A stretch of DNA of 64,000 nt from assembly GCF_030547425.1 (NCBI RefSeq), contig NZ_JAUORH010000007.1, positions 80,261 to 144,260 of the forward strand, read 5' to 3'. Position 1 is the stretch's first letter. Each line of letters starts with the position of its first letter. A program made the translations under genes and the position numbers. This DNA is from Tenacibaculum sp. 1_MG-2023 (GTDB taxonomy: Bacteria; Bacteroidota; Bacteroidia; Flavobacteriales; Flavobacteriaceae). A model generated the notes under the pieces. The model was not told the DNA's origin and made no database searches. It was given only the letters and a program-made list of their open reading frames with translations. Of this stretch, positions 33,396-41,040 are shown one piece after another.

Positions 33396-33881
33396 TTAAT
33401 GTTTCTCATAAGAAACGAAACTATAGTCGTATTTATTTTTCTCGTCTGCTTTAAAATCTTCTCGAGCTACTTCTTTCCATATAGTTTTATCAATTTCAGG
33501 AAAAAAAGCGTCTGCTTCAAACTCATGATATAAAACAGTAATATCTAGCCTATCAACTAAGTTTTGCTTCAAAGCTTCCTTGTAAATTTGTGCTCCCCCA
33601 ATGATAAATGCATCCTTTCCTTCTGTTAATTCTATAGCTTGCTCAATACTATTAGCTATTAAACATCCATCTACAAAGTAGTTATTATTTCGGGTAATAA
33701 TTATTGATGTACGGTTAGGTAAAGGTTTACCAATACTTTCAAAAGTATTACGTCCCATTAAAATAGCATGTCCTGTAGTAACTTTTTTAAAACGTTTTAA
33801 GTCGGCTGGTAAGTGCCAAATTAAGTCATTATCTTTTCCTAAAGCATTATTTTTTGCAATTGCAGCTATGAGTGTAATCAT
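33396..33881 (-). CDS. folA: Dihydrofolate reductase
   Basis: A 161-residue protein of normal DHFR length: MITLIAAIAKNNALGKDN, then LIWHLPADLKRFKKVTTG, MGRNTFESIGKPLPNR and FIIGGAQIYKEAL. These are the substrate pocket with the acidic residue region, the NADPH-binding motifs and the GGxxIY loop. It regenerates tetrahydrofolate after thymidylate synthase, whose gene lies two genes upstream on the same strand, so the two form a functional set. Confidence 0.97.
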   Translation of the reverse strand: MITLIAAIAKNNALGKDNDLIWHLPADLKRFKKVTTGHAILMGRNTFESIGKPLPNRTSIIITRNNNYFVDGCLIANSIEQAIELTEGKDAFIIGGAQIYKEALKQNLVDRLDITVLYHEFEADAFFPEIDKTIWKEVAREDFKADEKNKYDYSFVSYEKH

Positions 33882-33899
33882 AAATTTAGTTTGAGTGGG

Positions 33900-34085
33900 T
33901 TACATACTTTTCACCCATTCTTTAATATATCCTGTAAGATCTCTTTTTTCTGTAGTAGCTTCTTCAAAAGTTTCATTTCTCATATTGTCAACCAACGTAT
34001 GAATTGCTCTTAATACATTTTCATCATTAATTTCTGCTATTTTATCGTAGAGATCTTCTTTTAAAACATCAACGTCTGTATTCAT
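33900..34085 (-). CDS. Small hypothetical acidic protein between thyA and folA
   Basis: A 61-residue protein starting MNTDVDVLKEDLYDKIAEIN and ending GYIKEWVKSM. The frame stays open to an upstream ATG at 34127, but a perfect TAnnTTTG box lies at 34112-34119, inside that extension. The shorter start at 34085 is therefore preferred. It has the helical, acidic look of small antitoxin-like or addiction-type regulators, but no toxin partner is visible. It ends 18 bases before folA and may be cotranscribed with it. Confidence 0.6.
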   Translation of the reverse strand: MNTDVDVLKEDLYDKIAEINDENVLRAIHTLVDNMRNETFEEATTEKRDLTGYIKEWVKSM

Positions 34086-34111
34086 TTTATAACTTTTTAG
34101 GTAGTTTCTTA

Positions 34112-34119
34112 CAAAGCTA
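34112..34119 (-). promoter_or_regulatory. -7 box (TAGCTTTG) of the small gene/folA unit
   Basis: Exact TAnnTTTG match on the minus strand. It predicts a start of transcription near 34108 and a leader of about 23 bases to the ATG at 34085. A clear TTG box at the right distance is lacking. Confidence 0.5.
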
Positions 34120-34148
34120 CTAAACAATATGTATAAAATAAAGTTAAA

Positions 34149-34973
34149 TTATACTGCTACAACTCCTTTTATGTGCGGATGAGGATTGTAACCAACTAAT
34201 TCAAAATCTTCAAAAATGAAGTCTTCAATATTTTTTATTGCTGGATTAATTTTCATCTTCGGAAGAGATCTAGGTTCACGTGATAATTGTAACTCTAACT
34301 GATCCATGTGATTATTATAAATATGTGCATCACCAAATGTGTGGACAAACTCTCCTGCTTCGTAACCGCAAACTTGTGCAACCATCATAGTAAACAACGC
34401 ATACGATGCTATATTAAAAGGAACTCCTAAAAATATATCTGCACTACGCTGATACAATTGACATGAAAGTTTTCCATCAGCTACATAAAATTGAAAAAAT
34501 GCATGACATGGAGGAAGTGCGGCTTTTCCATTCGCTACATTTTCTGCAAATGATTTTGAAGTATCTGGTAAAACTGAAGGGTTCCATGCAGACACTAACA
34601 TTCTACGGCTATTTGGATTGCTTTTTAACGTTTCAATCACTTCTTTCAACTGATCTATCTCGTCACTATTCCAGTTACGCCATTGATGTCCATACACCGG
34701 ACCTAAATCACCGTTATCATCAGCCCATTCATTCCAAATACGCACACCATTTTCTTGCAAATACCTAACATTAGTATCACCCTTTATAAACCATAATAAT
34801 TCATATATAATTGATTTTAGGTGTAACTTCTTAGTTGTTACCATAGGAAACCCTTCATTTAAATCAAATCGCATTTGATACCCAAAAACACTTTTTGTTC
34901 CTGTTCCTGTTCTATCTCCTTTTTCGTTTCCGTTATCTAAAACATGCTTTACTAAATCATGATACTGCTTCAT
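34149..34973 (-). CDS. thyA: Thymidylate synthase
   Basis: A 274-residue protein counted from the ATG at 34973. An ATG at 35015 would add 14 residues that are absent from the family, so the inner start ([15 protein letters not shown]) is used. Landmarks: [16 protein letters not shown], catalytic Cys156 in [31 protein letters not shown], and a C-terminus ending PHIKGVVAV. It makes dTMP from dUMP with methylene-tetrahydrofolate and so depends on the nearby folA product. Confidence 0.97.
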   Translation of the reverse strand: MKQYHDLVKHVLDNGNEKGDRTGTGTKSVFGYQMRFDLNEGFPMVTTKKLHLKSIIYELLWFIKGDTNVRYLQENGVRIWNEWADDNGDLGPVYGHQWRNWNSDEIDQLKEVIETLKSNPNSRRMLVSAWNPSVLPDTSKSFAENVANGKAALPPCHAFFQFYVADGKLSCQLYQRSADIFLGVPFNIASYALFTMMVAQVCGYEAGEFVHTFGDAHIYNNHMDQLELQLSREPRSLPKMKINPAIKNIEDFIFEDFELVGYNPHPHIKGVVAV

Positions 34974-35026
34974 CCTTCTGCTTTTAACCGTTAAAATTGT
35001 TGGATTGTTTAACAACGTAAAAATAA

Positions 35027-35057
35027 AAAAGCATCTACAAAAAATATAAATGCTTTT
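35027..35057 (-). terminator. Terminator after the DtxR-type regulator
   Basis: AAAAGCAT (35027-35034) pairs with ATGCTTTT (35050-35057) with a U-rich exit on the minus strand, 32 bases beyond the regulator stop. The loop is long and AT-rich, so it is moderate in strength. Confidence 0.55.
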
Positions 35058-35088
35058 AAAATTATATTAATAAGTTATCAACTGTTTT

Positions 35089-35745
35089 CTAATTTTTCTC
35101 AACCAATAATCTATCACAAACTACTTTACTTAGCACTTCTTCTTTTTTGTCTTTATAAGCAAGAGTCATGGTTCCATCAAAAGACTCTACCAAAAGTACC
35201 TCAATTATTGTTTCTAACGATAAACCTTTACTATTTAAAAAACGTAAAAAATCAGCAGAGGAGTTAGCAACAGCTTTCAACCTTACTACATCTCCTCCTT
35301 TATATTCACTTAATTTATAGTAGGTTTTAGCCGGTATTTTTCCATTAACATCAGGAATTGGTGAACCATGTGGATCAAAAGAAGGATATCCTAATATTTC
35401 ATCCATCTTTTTAAAAAAGATAGGAGAATCAACATGTTCTATCTGTTCAGCAATATCATGTACTTCTTCCCACCCAAAACTCATAACTTCTACCAAAAAC
35501 ATTTCTGTTAAACGATGTTTTCTAATAACAGCAACAGCTTTATTCTGTCCTAAAACTGTTAAACGAATGGGTTTATATTTTTCATAGCTTACTAATTTTT
35601 TTCCTGCCAACTTTTTCATCATACTCGTTACTGTTGGCATTTTTATATCCAATTGTTTAGAAAGTTCATTTACACTTACTTCTCTTTTCTCGTTAGAGAG
35701 GTAAAATAACGCTTTAAGATAATTTTCTTCTACTAATGAATCCAT
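35089..35745 (-). CDS. DtxR/MntR-family metal-dependent transcriptional repressor
   Basis: A 218-residue protein with the three-part DtxR layout. Helix-turn-helix at about 1-60: EENYLKALFYL, VSVNELSKQLDIKMPTVTSM. Metal-binding dimerisation domain at about 65-130: VIRKHRLTEMFLVEVMSFGW, HDIAEQIEHVDSP, DEILGYPSFDPHG. SH3/FeoA-like domain at about 150-210. The metal ligand pattern (EVxxxxxxVHxxAExIEH type) is intact. It is divergent from the superoxide dismutase operon, whose promoter carries a DtxR-like palindrome, so it probably represses that operon when Mn or Fe is bound. Whether it senses Mn or Fe cannot be read from the sequence. Confidence 0.9.
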   Translation of the reverse strand: MDSLVEENYLKALFYLSNEKREVSVNELSKQLDIKMPTVTSMMKKLAGKKLVSYEKYKPIRLTVLGQNKAVAVIRKHRLTEMFLVEVMSFGWEEVHDIAEQIEHVDSPIFFKKMDEILGYPSFDPHGSPIPDVNGKIPAKTYYKLSEYKGGDVVRLKAVANSSADFLRFLNSKGLSLETIIEVLLVESFDGTMTLAYKDKKEEVLSKVVCDRLLVEKN

Positions 35746-35749
35746 GCAG

Positions 35750-35757
35750 CAAATATA
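35750..35757 (-). promoter_or_regulatory. -7 box (TATATTTG) of the DtxR-type regulator, leaderless geometry
   Basis: Exact TAnnTTTG match on the minus strand. Only four bases (CTGC) separate it from the ATG at 35745, so the transcript should begin at or one base before the start codon. Confidence 0.55.
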
Positions 35758-35807
35758 GCAATTAAACTATTTTTCTTGATAAACTGAAAATTAAACACAA
35801 AATAAAT

Positions 35808-35837
35808 TTGTTAGATCAATCTAACTTTTTAATTTTG
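35808..35837 (+). promoter_or_regulatory. Promoter of the superoxide dismutase operon
   Basis: TTG at 35808-35810, exactly 19 bases, then TAATTTTG at 35830-35837. This is the best match to the Bacteroidota promoter consensus in the window. The start should be near 35841, giving a leader of about 13 bases. Confidence 0.8.
35811..35824. promoter_or_regulatory. Candidate DtxR/MntR operator
   Basis: TTAGATCAATCTAA is a perfect 6-bp inverted repeat around a central CA. It fills the spacer between the two promoter boxes. Its TTAG...CTAA ends match the general look of DtxR/IdeR/MntR boxes. Position and neighbouring regulator support metal-dependent repression of the operon, and possibly of the regulator itself. 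Confidence 0.65.
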
Positions 35838-35853
35838 CAAGCAAAACAACGAA

Positions 35854-36036
35854 ATGTTATCGGTTATGAATTATGCTATAAAACTATTAGAAAAGAACAA
35901 AAAGCACTTAGAACGGCATATTAAAAAAACGGGGTTAATACGTACAAACATGGATAAGGCAACACAAGAACTGCATAAAATAACATCACTCAAAAAAGCA
36001 ATTAAATTTTTAAAACATAAAAGTAAAAACCAATGA
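35854..36036 (+). CDS. Small basic helical protein, first gene of the SOD operon
   Basis: A 60-residue lysine-rich protein (LLEKNKKHLERHIKKTG, LKKAIKFLKHKSKNQ), predicted as a helical hairpin, without a signal peptide. An inner ATG at 35866 is possible, but the predicted transcript start near 35841 allows the first ATG. The stop overlaps the SOD start (ATGA), so translation is coupled. I do not recognise the family. Being under the same metal-regulated promoter as SOD suggests a role in metal or oxidative stress. Confidence 0.65.
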   Translation: MLSVMNYAIKLLEKNKKHLERHIKKTGLIRTNMDKATQELHKITSLKKAIKFLKHKSKNQ

Positions 36037-36629
36037 AAATATCACTAAAACTTCCAGATTTACCTTACAACAAAAACGCTTTTAACTCTATTCTTTCTGA
36101 AGAAACTTTTGAGTATCATTACGGAAAACATCATGCAGCTTATGTTAACAATCTTAAAAATTTAATAAAAGACACCTCTTTTCAAAACTCTAACATTGAA
36201 ACAATAATTCTACAAGGATATAAAGAAAATAACTTCCCGTTGTTTAATAACGCTGCTCAACACTGGAATCATACCTTTTTTTGGAATTCGTTATCCCCAA
36301 ATGGTGGAGCATTGCCTTATGGTAAAATTGCAAAACTTATTATAAGAGATTTTGGTAGTTTCGAACATTTCAAAGAACAGTTTTCTACTACAGCTGCCAA
36401 ACTTTTTGGTTGTGGTTGGACGTGGTTAGCGCAAAATAAAGAGGGGAAATTGGAAATTATTCCTATGAAAGAGGCTCACACCCCTTTAACTAAAGACAAA
36501 AAACCGATACTAACACTTGATGTATGGGAGCATGCGTATTATATAGATTATCGAAATGCTCGTCCAAAATTTATAGAAGCTTTTTGGGAAATCATAAACT
36601 GGGATTTTGCCAATAAAAATTTAAAATAA
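36033..36629 (+). CDS. Iron-type superoxide dismutase
   Basis: A 198-residue protein of the Fe/Mn SOD family. Metal ligands are His29 (EYHYGKHH), His80 (WNHTFFW), Asp163 and His167 (LDVWEHAYYIDY). Gln76 in NNAAQHWNH is placed as in Fe-SODs, and the later Gln position used by Mn-SODs is not occupied by Gln, so iron is the likely metal. No signal peptide, hence cytoplasmic. It is the second gene of a three-gene operon under a promoter with a DtxR-type palindrome. An Fe-type enzyme under a possibly Mn- or Fe-sensing repressor would suggest use when the other metal is scarce. Confidence 0.93.
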   Translation: MKISLKLPDLPYNKNAFNSILSEETFEYHYGKHHAAYVNNLKNLIKDTSFQNSNIETIILQGYKENNFPLFNNAAQHWNHTFFWNSLSPNGGALPYGKIAKLIIRDFGSFEHFKEQFSTTAAKLFGCGWTWLAQNKEGKLEIIPMKEAHTPLTKDKKPILTLDVWEHAYYIDYRNARPKFIEAFWEIINWDFANKNLK

Positions 36630-36630
36630 C

Positions 36631-37080
36631 ATGAGTGATTTTTGCATAAACAACGTAGAAAACCATTGGAAAACACTAACTAATTTAGCGAATGATTTTT
36701 TTAATAAGAAGAATTATAAACTAGCCCTGAACAACTATAAAAATGCATTATACAGAGCAGAAGTACTAAACAATCACCTTCAAGAGTGCATACGTCTAAA
36801 AATTCCTTTTATTCAAGTATATATTATTTCATGTAACAACTTAGCAAATACTTATAAAGAGCTAGAGCAAATGGAAGAAGCCGAAAACATATTGAAACGT
36901 ACTGTTCATTACTTATTACATTTGACTAGAAATAAAAAACTTAATAAAAACGAAATACAAACAGAGCTCAAAAGAGCTAGCCTCAATTATATTAATTTTA
37001 CTGAACAAATAAGTAATAATAAATCCAAACAAGTTTATTTATACAAGCAAATAAAAGAACATTTTAGCGACAATGATTAA
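36631..37080 (+). CDS. TPR-like hypothetical protein, third gene of the SOD operon
   Basis: A 149-residue all-helical protein one base after the SOD stop. Two tetratricopeptide-like units are visible (LANDFFNKKNYKLALNNYKN, then CNNLANTYKELEQMEEAENI). No signal peptide. A protein-interaction role in metal or oxidative stress is plausible from its operon only. Confidence 0.7.
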   Translation: MSDFCINNVENHWKTLTNLANDFFNKKNYKLALNNYKNALYRAEVLNNHLQECIRLKIPFIQVYIISCNNLANTYKELEQMEEAENILKRTVHYLLHLTRNKKLNKNEIQTELKRASLNYINFTEQISNNKSKQVYLYKQIKEHFSDND

Positions 37081-37100
37081 CCCAAAAACATTACAAAAGC

Positions 37101-37132
37101 AAAAAGCATCTACAAAAAAGTAGATGCTTTTT
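37101..37132. terminator. Bidirectional terminator between the SOD operon and the GG-peptide gene
   Basis: AAAAAGCATCTAC (37101-37113) pairs perfectly with GTAGATGCTTTTT (37120-37132) over a six-base A loop, followed by more T. It can serve both convergent units. Confidence 0.9.
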
Positions 37133-37170
37133 TTAAAAATTATATTCAAAATACGTTTTATCAACTATAA

Positions 37171-37353
37171 TTACGCCCAAATACAATTTCCATTACTTTG
37201 GCAATAACCATAATCGCAAAATTCATAACCGCTTGCAAATCTTGTACAACACATGTTATTTCCTTTACAGTAGGTATAACGACCTCCATTAATTTCGTTT
37301 TGCTCGTTTTTTGATAAAAGTTTAATTCCGTTTAAATTTTTTAATTTTTTCAT
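37171..37353 (-). CDS. Double-glycine leader peptide, bacteriocin-like, six-cysteine core
   Basis: A 60-residue peptide. The leader (MKKLKNLNGIKLLSKNEQ, then NEINGG at 19-24) is a typical GG-type secretion leader. The 36-residue core has six cysteines (C, CC, C, C, C), many aromatics and no strong hydrophobic segment. GG leaders are cut by peptidase-domain (C39) ABC exporters, none of which is near. No modification enzyme or immunity gene is adjacent either, so export would rely on a transporter elsewhere. A disulfide-bonded or modified secreted peptide is likely. Whether it is an antimicrobial or a signal is unknown. Confidence 0.75.
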   Translation of the reverse strand: MKKLKNLNGIKLLSKNEQNEINGGRYTYCKGNNMCCTRFASGYEFCDYGYCQSNGNCIWA

Positions 37354-37386
37354 TATAGATTATAATTTCGAGGGTTAATATTGATA

Positions 37387-37415
37387 TAAATATATCAAAA
37401 AAAGTGAACAAACAA
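37387..37415 (-). promoter_or_regulatory. Promoter of the GG-peptide gene
   Basis: On the minus strand TTG (37413-37415), 18 bases, TATATTTA (37387-37394, one mismatch). It overlaps the near-palindrome GATATAAATATATC and predicts a leader of about 30 bases. Confidence 0.5.
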
Positions 37416-37470
37416 AACTATAAACCTAAAAAACAAGTAATTAACAAAATATTTATCTCTGTAAAATATG

Positions 37471-39216
37471 CTAACCTATTATCATTCCTGCAATGGTTGC
37501 CGACATCAACGAAGCAATCGTCCCACCAATTAAAGCCTTCATACCAAATTCAGATAAATTTTTACGTTGTCCTGGAGCTAATGAACCAATTCCTCCAATT
37601 TGAATTCCAATAGAAGCAAAATTTGCAAAACCACACAACATATAAGTAGCCATAATTACTGACTTACTATAAGTTAAGTGTGTAGCACTTGCTACATCCT
37701 TTAATTCTGCTAATTGAATATACCCTACAAACTCACTCGCAGCTAATTTAATACCTAATAACTGCCCCATCAATGCCATATCTTCTTTAGCTACTCCAAT
37801 TAACCACATTAAGGGCGCAAAAGCATATCCTAAAATAAATTCTAATGATAATGACTCATAAGGTGTTGCCTCTGCAATTAATTCATTTAAAGAAGTAAAC
37901 TTCCAACTGAAGTATTCAATTCCATCAAAACCTCCTAAGCTTCCTAAAACACCATTTATCATGGCTATGAATGCAATAAACACTAATAACATTGCTGCTA
38001 CATTCATTGCCAACTGTAAACCTTCTGTTGTTCCATTGGCTATAGCATCTAAAATATTTGAACCAATTTTTTCTGATGAAACTTGTACATCTGTATTTAC
38101 TTTTTCGGTTTGTGGATATAATATTTTTGAAATGATAATTGCTCCTGGCGCTGCCATTACTGACGCTGCTAACAAGTGTTTTGCATATAGTAAACGTAAC
38201 ATTTCATCATCTCCTCCTAAAAAGCCAATATAAGCTGCTAAAACTGCTCCTGCTACAGTAGCCATTCCTCCTATCATTACTAATAGAATTTCAGAACGGT
38301 TCATTTTTTCTAAATACGCCTTAATTAACAAAGGTGCTTCTGTTTGACCTAAGAAAATATTTCCTGCTACTGATAAACTCTCAGCTCCAGAAATTTTTAA
38401 AAATTTAGACAGTAACCAAGCCAACCCTTTTACTATTTTTTGAATTAGCCCTAGGTAAAACAATACTGACGTTAGTGCTGAGAAAAATATAATTGTAGGT
38501 AATACTTGAAATGCAAAAATGAATCCAAATGAGTCCATATCTGCTACTAAACCGCTGAATAAAAATTCACTTCCTGCTCTTGTAAAATCTAATACACTTA
38601 CAAATAAACCTCCTACTAGCTCAAATGTTTTTTGTACAAAAGGAACTTTTAATACCCCAATTGCTATTAATAACTGAAAAGCTAATCCTAATCCTACTGT
38701 TTTCCAATCAATACCTCTTCGGTTTGCACTAAATAAAAAAGCAATAATTAGTAACGTTATCATTCCTAAAGCTCCTCTCCATAAACTTTGCATTGAGAAA
38801 CCTTGGCTTGGAATTATTTCATTTTTACTTTCTACTACTTCTTCAACCTCTTTTCCTAAAACAACTACTGGTTCTGTTGTAAAATTATAAAGTATATTTT
38901 TTTCTGAGAGTATTAAAATTTCATCTGTTAATTCAACCACATTATAATAACGAACTGTATCGTTAGGTTGTTTGTAGTTAAAAATTAATAAGTTGTTTTG
39001 ATGAATATAGTTTCCTGAAGCTTGTAAACTATCTTTTTCTACTAATGAGTATGTAAAGTTCCCTTCTGATAAAGTAAAAACGTCTGTAGGATCTACAGAA
39101 ACAATAGAATCTCCTTCTGTTGTTGTAATTGATGAAAAATTCCACTTTTTTTCAATGCTTTGGCTAAAAGTTATCATCGTAACGCAAAGCATTATGAAGG
39201 TAAATAGTTTCTTCAT
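37471..39216 (-). CDS. NupC-family concentrative nucleoside transporter with N-terminal secreted domain
   Basis: A 581-residue protein in two parts. Residues 1-20 are a signal peptide, and about 21-115 form a small beta-rich lipocalin-like domain (LQASGNYIHQNNLLIFNYK). Residues about 145-581 are the CNT/NupC transporter with about ten membrane segments (IFLGQTEAPLLIKAYLEKM, GGMATVAGAVLAAYIGFLGG, GYAFAPLMWLIGV, GFANFASIGIQIGGIGSLAP). It imports nucleosides with Na+ or H+. It follows the bifunctional nuclease gene by 15 bases. The periplasmic lipocalin-like start is not part of standard NupC and may act as a periplasmic accessory. Confidence 0.9.
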   Translation of the reverse strand: MKKLFTFIMLCVTMITFSQSIEKKWNFSSITTTEGDSIVSVDPTDVFTLSEGNFTYSLVEKDSLQASGNYIHQNNLLIFNYKQPNDTVRYYNVVELTDEILILSEKNILYNFTTEPVVVLGKEVEEVVESKNEIIPSQGFSMQSLWRGALGMITLLIIAFLFSANRRGIDWKTVGLGLAFQLLIAIGVLKVPFVQKTFELVGGLFVSVLDFTRAGSEFLFSGLVADMDSFGFIFAFQVLPTIIFFSALTSVLFYLGLIQKIVKGLAWLLSKFLKISGAESLSVAGNIFLGQTEAPLLIKAYLEKMNRSEILLVMIGGMATVAGAVLAAYIGFLGGDDEMLRLLYAKHLLAASVMAAPGAIIISKILYPQTEKVNTDVQVSSEKIGSNILDAIANGTTEGLQLAMNVAAMLLVFIAFIAMINGVLGSLGGFDGIEYFSWKFTSLNELIAEATPYESLSLEFILGYAFAPLMWLIGVAKEDMALMGQLLGIKLAASEFVGYIQLAELKDVASATHLTYSKSVIMATYMLCGFANFASIGIQIGGIGSLAPGQRKNLSEFGMKALIGGTIASLMSATIAGMIIG

Positions 39217-39231
39217 TTTTAATATTTTAAA

Positions 39232-39837
39232 TTAAGAACGTTTGCTGATTTCATCACGAATTCTAGCTGCCAACTCGTAGTTTTCATTGGCTACAGCATC
39301 GTTAAGTTGTTCGTGTAATTCTTTAAGTGATAAGTGTGAGTAGCTCCCTTCTTCTTCTTCTATTGAAAACTCGATTTCGTCTTCATCTGATTCTAAATCT
39401 TCTTCAATTGTTAATTCTTCATCTAATTTTAGATAAATACCTGCCTTATCTAAAATGTTTTCATAGGTAAAAATTGGAGCTTCAAATCGAACAGCCAATG
39501 CTATTGCATCTGACGTTCTAGTATCAATAACCTCTTCTACTCCTTCTCGTTCGCAAATTAAACTTGAATAAAATACACCATCAACTAATTTATGTATAAT
39601 TACTTGCTTAACAGTGATGGAGAATCGATCAGAAAACGTTTTAAATAAATCGTGAGTAAGTGGTCTTGGCGGACGAATTTCTTTTTCCAATGCTATTGCT
39701 ATTGATTGTGCTTCAAATGCTCCTATGATTATAGGAAGTGTTCTGGTTCCTTCCATTTCACTCAGCACTAAAGCATATGCCCCACTTTGCGTTTGGCTAT
39801 ACGAAATTCCTTTTATAGTTAGTTTAATTAAACTCAT
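39232..39837 (-). CDS. Bifunctional nuclease (BFN/DUF151) with C-terminal UVR motif
   Basis: A 201-residue protein from the ATG at 39837; an alternative ATG lies two codons upstream at 39843. The BFN domain spans about 1-135 (LPIIIGAFEAQSIAIALE, RPLTHDLFKTFSD, DTRTSDAIALAVRF), followed by an acidic linker. A UVR motif closes the protein (LKELHEQLNDAVANENYELA, then ARIRDEI). This fusion is the standard flavobacterial form. It is probably cotranscribed with nupC, which fits a link between nucleic acid breakdown and nucleoside uptake. Confidence 0.9.
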   Translation of the reverse strand: MSLIKLTIKGISYSQTQSGAYALVLSEMEGTRTLPIIIGAFEAQSIAIALEKEIRPPRPLTHDLFKTFSDRFSITVKQVIIHKLVDGVFYSSLICEREGVEEVIDTRTSDAIALAVRFEAPIFTYENILDKAGIYLKLDEELTIEEDLESDEDEIEFSIEEEEGSYSHLSLKELHEQLNDAVANENYELAARIRDEISKRS

Positions 39838-39860
39838 GTACAATCAATCATCATAAAATA

Positions 39861-39906
39861 CAAAAAACTGTCTAAATTTAGGCCTTTTGCTTAAAATTTT
39901 AGACAG
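39861..39906 (-). terminator. Terminator after etfA
   Basis: CTGTCTAAA (39868-39876) pairs with TTTAGACAG (39898-39906), with a T6 run on the minus-strand exit (complement of 39862-39867). It separates etfBA from the bifunctional nuclease/nupC pair. Confidence 0.75.
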
Positions 39907-39984
39907 CCTTCTAAGGTGGGCACAATTTACTAAAAATTATGAGTTGAACTCTAATTTCTAGAAAAAGAATAAATTACCACTATT

Positions 39985-40938
39985 TTATGCTTGTTTAAAA
40001 GCTTTTAATTTTTCTACTAACTGAGGTACAACTTCAAAAGCATCCCCTACAATACCATAATCAGCAGCTTTAAAGAAAGGTGCCTCAGGATCTGTATTGA
40101 TTACTACTTTTACTTTTGAAGCATTAATTCCTGCTAAATGCTGAATTGCTCCAGAAATACCTATAGCAATATATAAGTTAGAAGCTACTGGTTTACCTGT
40201 TTGACCAACGTGCTCACTGTGAGGACGCCATCCTAAATCAGATACTGGCTTAGAACATGCTGTTGCTGCACCTAAAACATCAGCTAATTCTTCAATCATC
40301 CCCCAGTTTTCAGGTCCTTTTAAACCTCTTCCTGCAGAAACTACGATGTCAGCATCAGCAATAGTAACTTTACCTGTTGCTCTATTAATATTTTCAGATT
40401 TTACTCCTAATTCAGGTAATGTAGCATCAAAACCTTCAGCAGAACCACTTACTGCATTTTCATGTGCTCCGTAAGAGTTTTTAGCAACACCTATTACTTT
40501 TTTATCTGTTGAAACTTCAGTGTTGTTAAATCCTTTATTTGAGAATGCTTTTCTCTTAACAACAAAAGGACTTGTACTGCTTGGTAACGCTACAGCATTT
40601 GAAGCATATCCTGCCTCTAAAGCAACTGCTACTAATGGTGCTAATGTTAGTCCATCAACACTAGAATCAATAATTACTGTAGTTGCTCCTTTTGCTTCTG
40701 CTACTTGTTTAATAATTGAAGCATACCCTTTAGCATTAAAAGAAGTTAAACCATTTTTTACTTCTACTACTTTTTCTGCTCCGTAAGTATATAATTCAGA
40801 TGCATCTCCTCCATTAATAGTTAATACTACTAAATCATTTCCTAATTGCTCTGCTACTTTCTTTCCGTATGAGACAACCTCAAAAGCTGTTTTTTTGAAT
40901 TTTCCTTCCGATGAATCGGCAAAAACTAATACAGACAT
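39985..40938 (-). CDS. etfA: Electron transfer flavoprotein alpha subunit
   Basis: A 317-residue protein. The C-terminal FAD domain is complete: SAGRGLKGPENWGMIEELAD, ACSKPVSDLGWRPHSEHVGQ, TGKPVASNLYIAIGISGAIQ, VINTDPEAPFF. It pairs with the EtfB encoded 102 bases upstream and carries electrons from acyl-CoA dehydrogenases to the quinone pool. Confidence 0.97.
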   Translation of the reverse strand: MSVLVFADSSEGKFKKTAFEVVSYGKKVAEQLGNDLVVLTINGGDASELYTYGAEKVVEVKNGLTSFNAKGYASIIKQVAEAKGATTVIIDSSVDGLTLAPLVAVALEAGYASNAVALPSSTSPFVVKRKAFSNKGFNNTEVSTDKKVIGVAKNSYGAHENAVSGSAEGFDATLPELGVKSENINRATGKVTIADADIVVSAGRGLKGPENWGMIEELADVLGAATACSKPVSDLGWRPHSEHVGQTGKPVASNLYIAIGISGAIQHLAGINASKVKVVINTDPEAPFFKAADYGIVGDAFEVVPQLVEKLKAFKQA

Positions 40939-41040
40939 ATTTATTTATTTTTTTAGTCGTTAGTGGTTAGTTTCTTAGTCTTAAACACTAACAAATATTT
41001 TTATTTTTTCTTTTGAACTCTATTAAAACAGGTTAACTGA

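Noticed and set aside
33900..34085. The small acidic gene as an antitoxin of a toxin-antitoxin pair.
   Set aside because: No second small gene accompanies it; its neighbours are thyA and folA.
34085..34127. The 14-residue N-terminal extension of the small gene next to folA.
   Set aside because: An exact -7 box lies inside it, so the extension is probably not transcribed as coding sequence.
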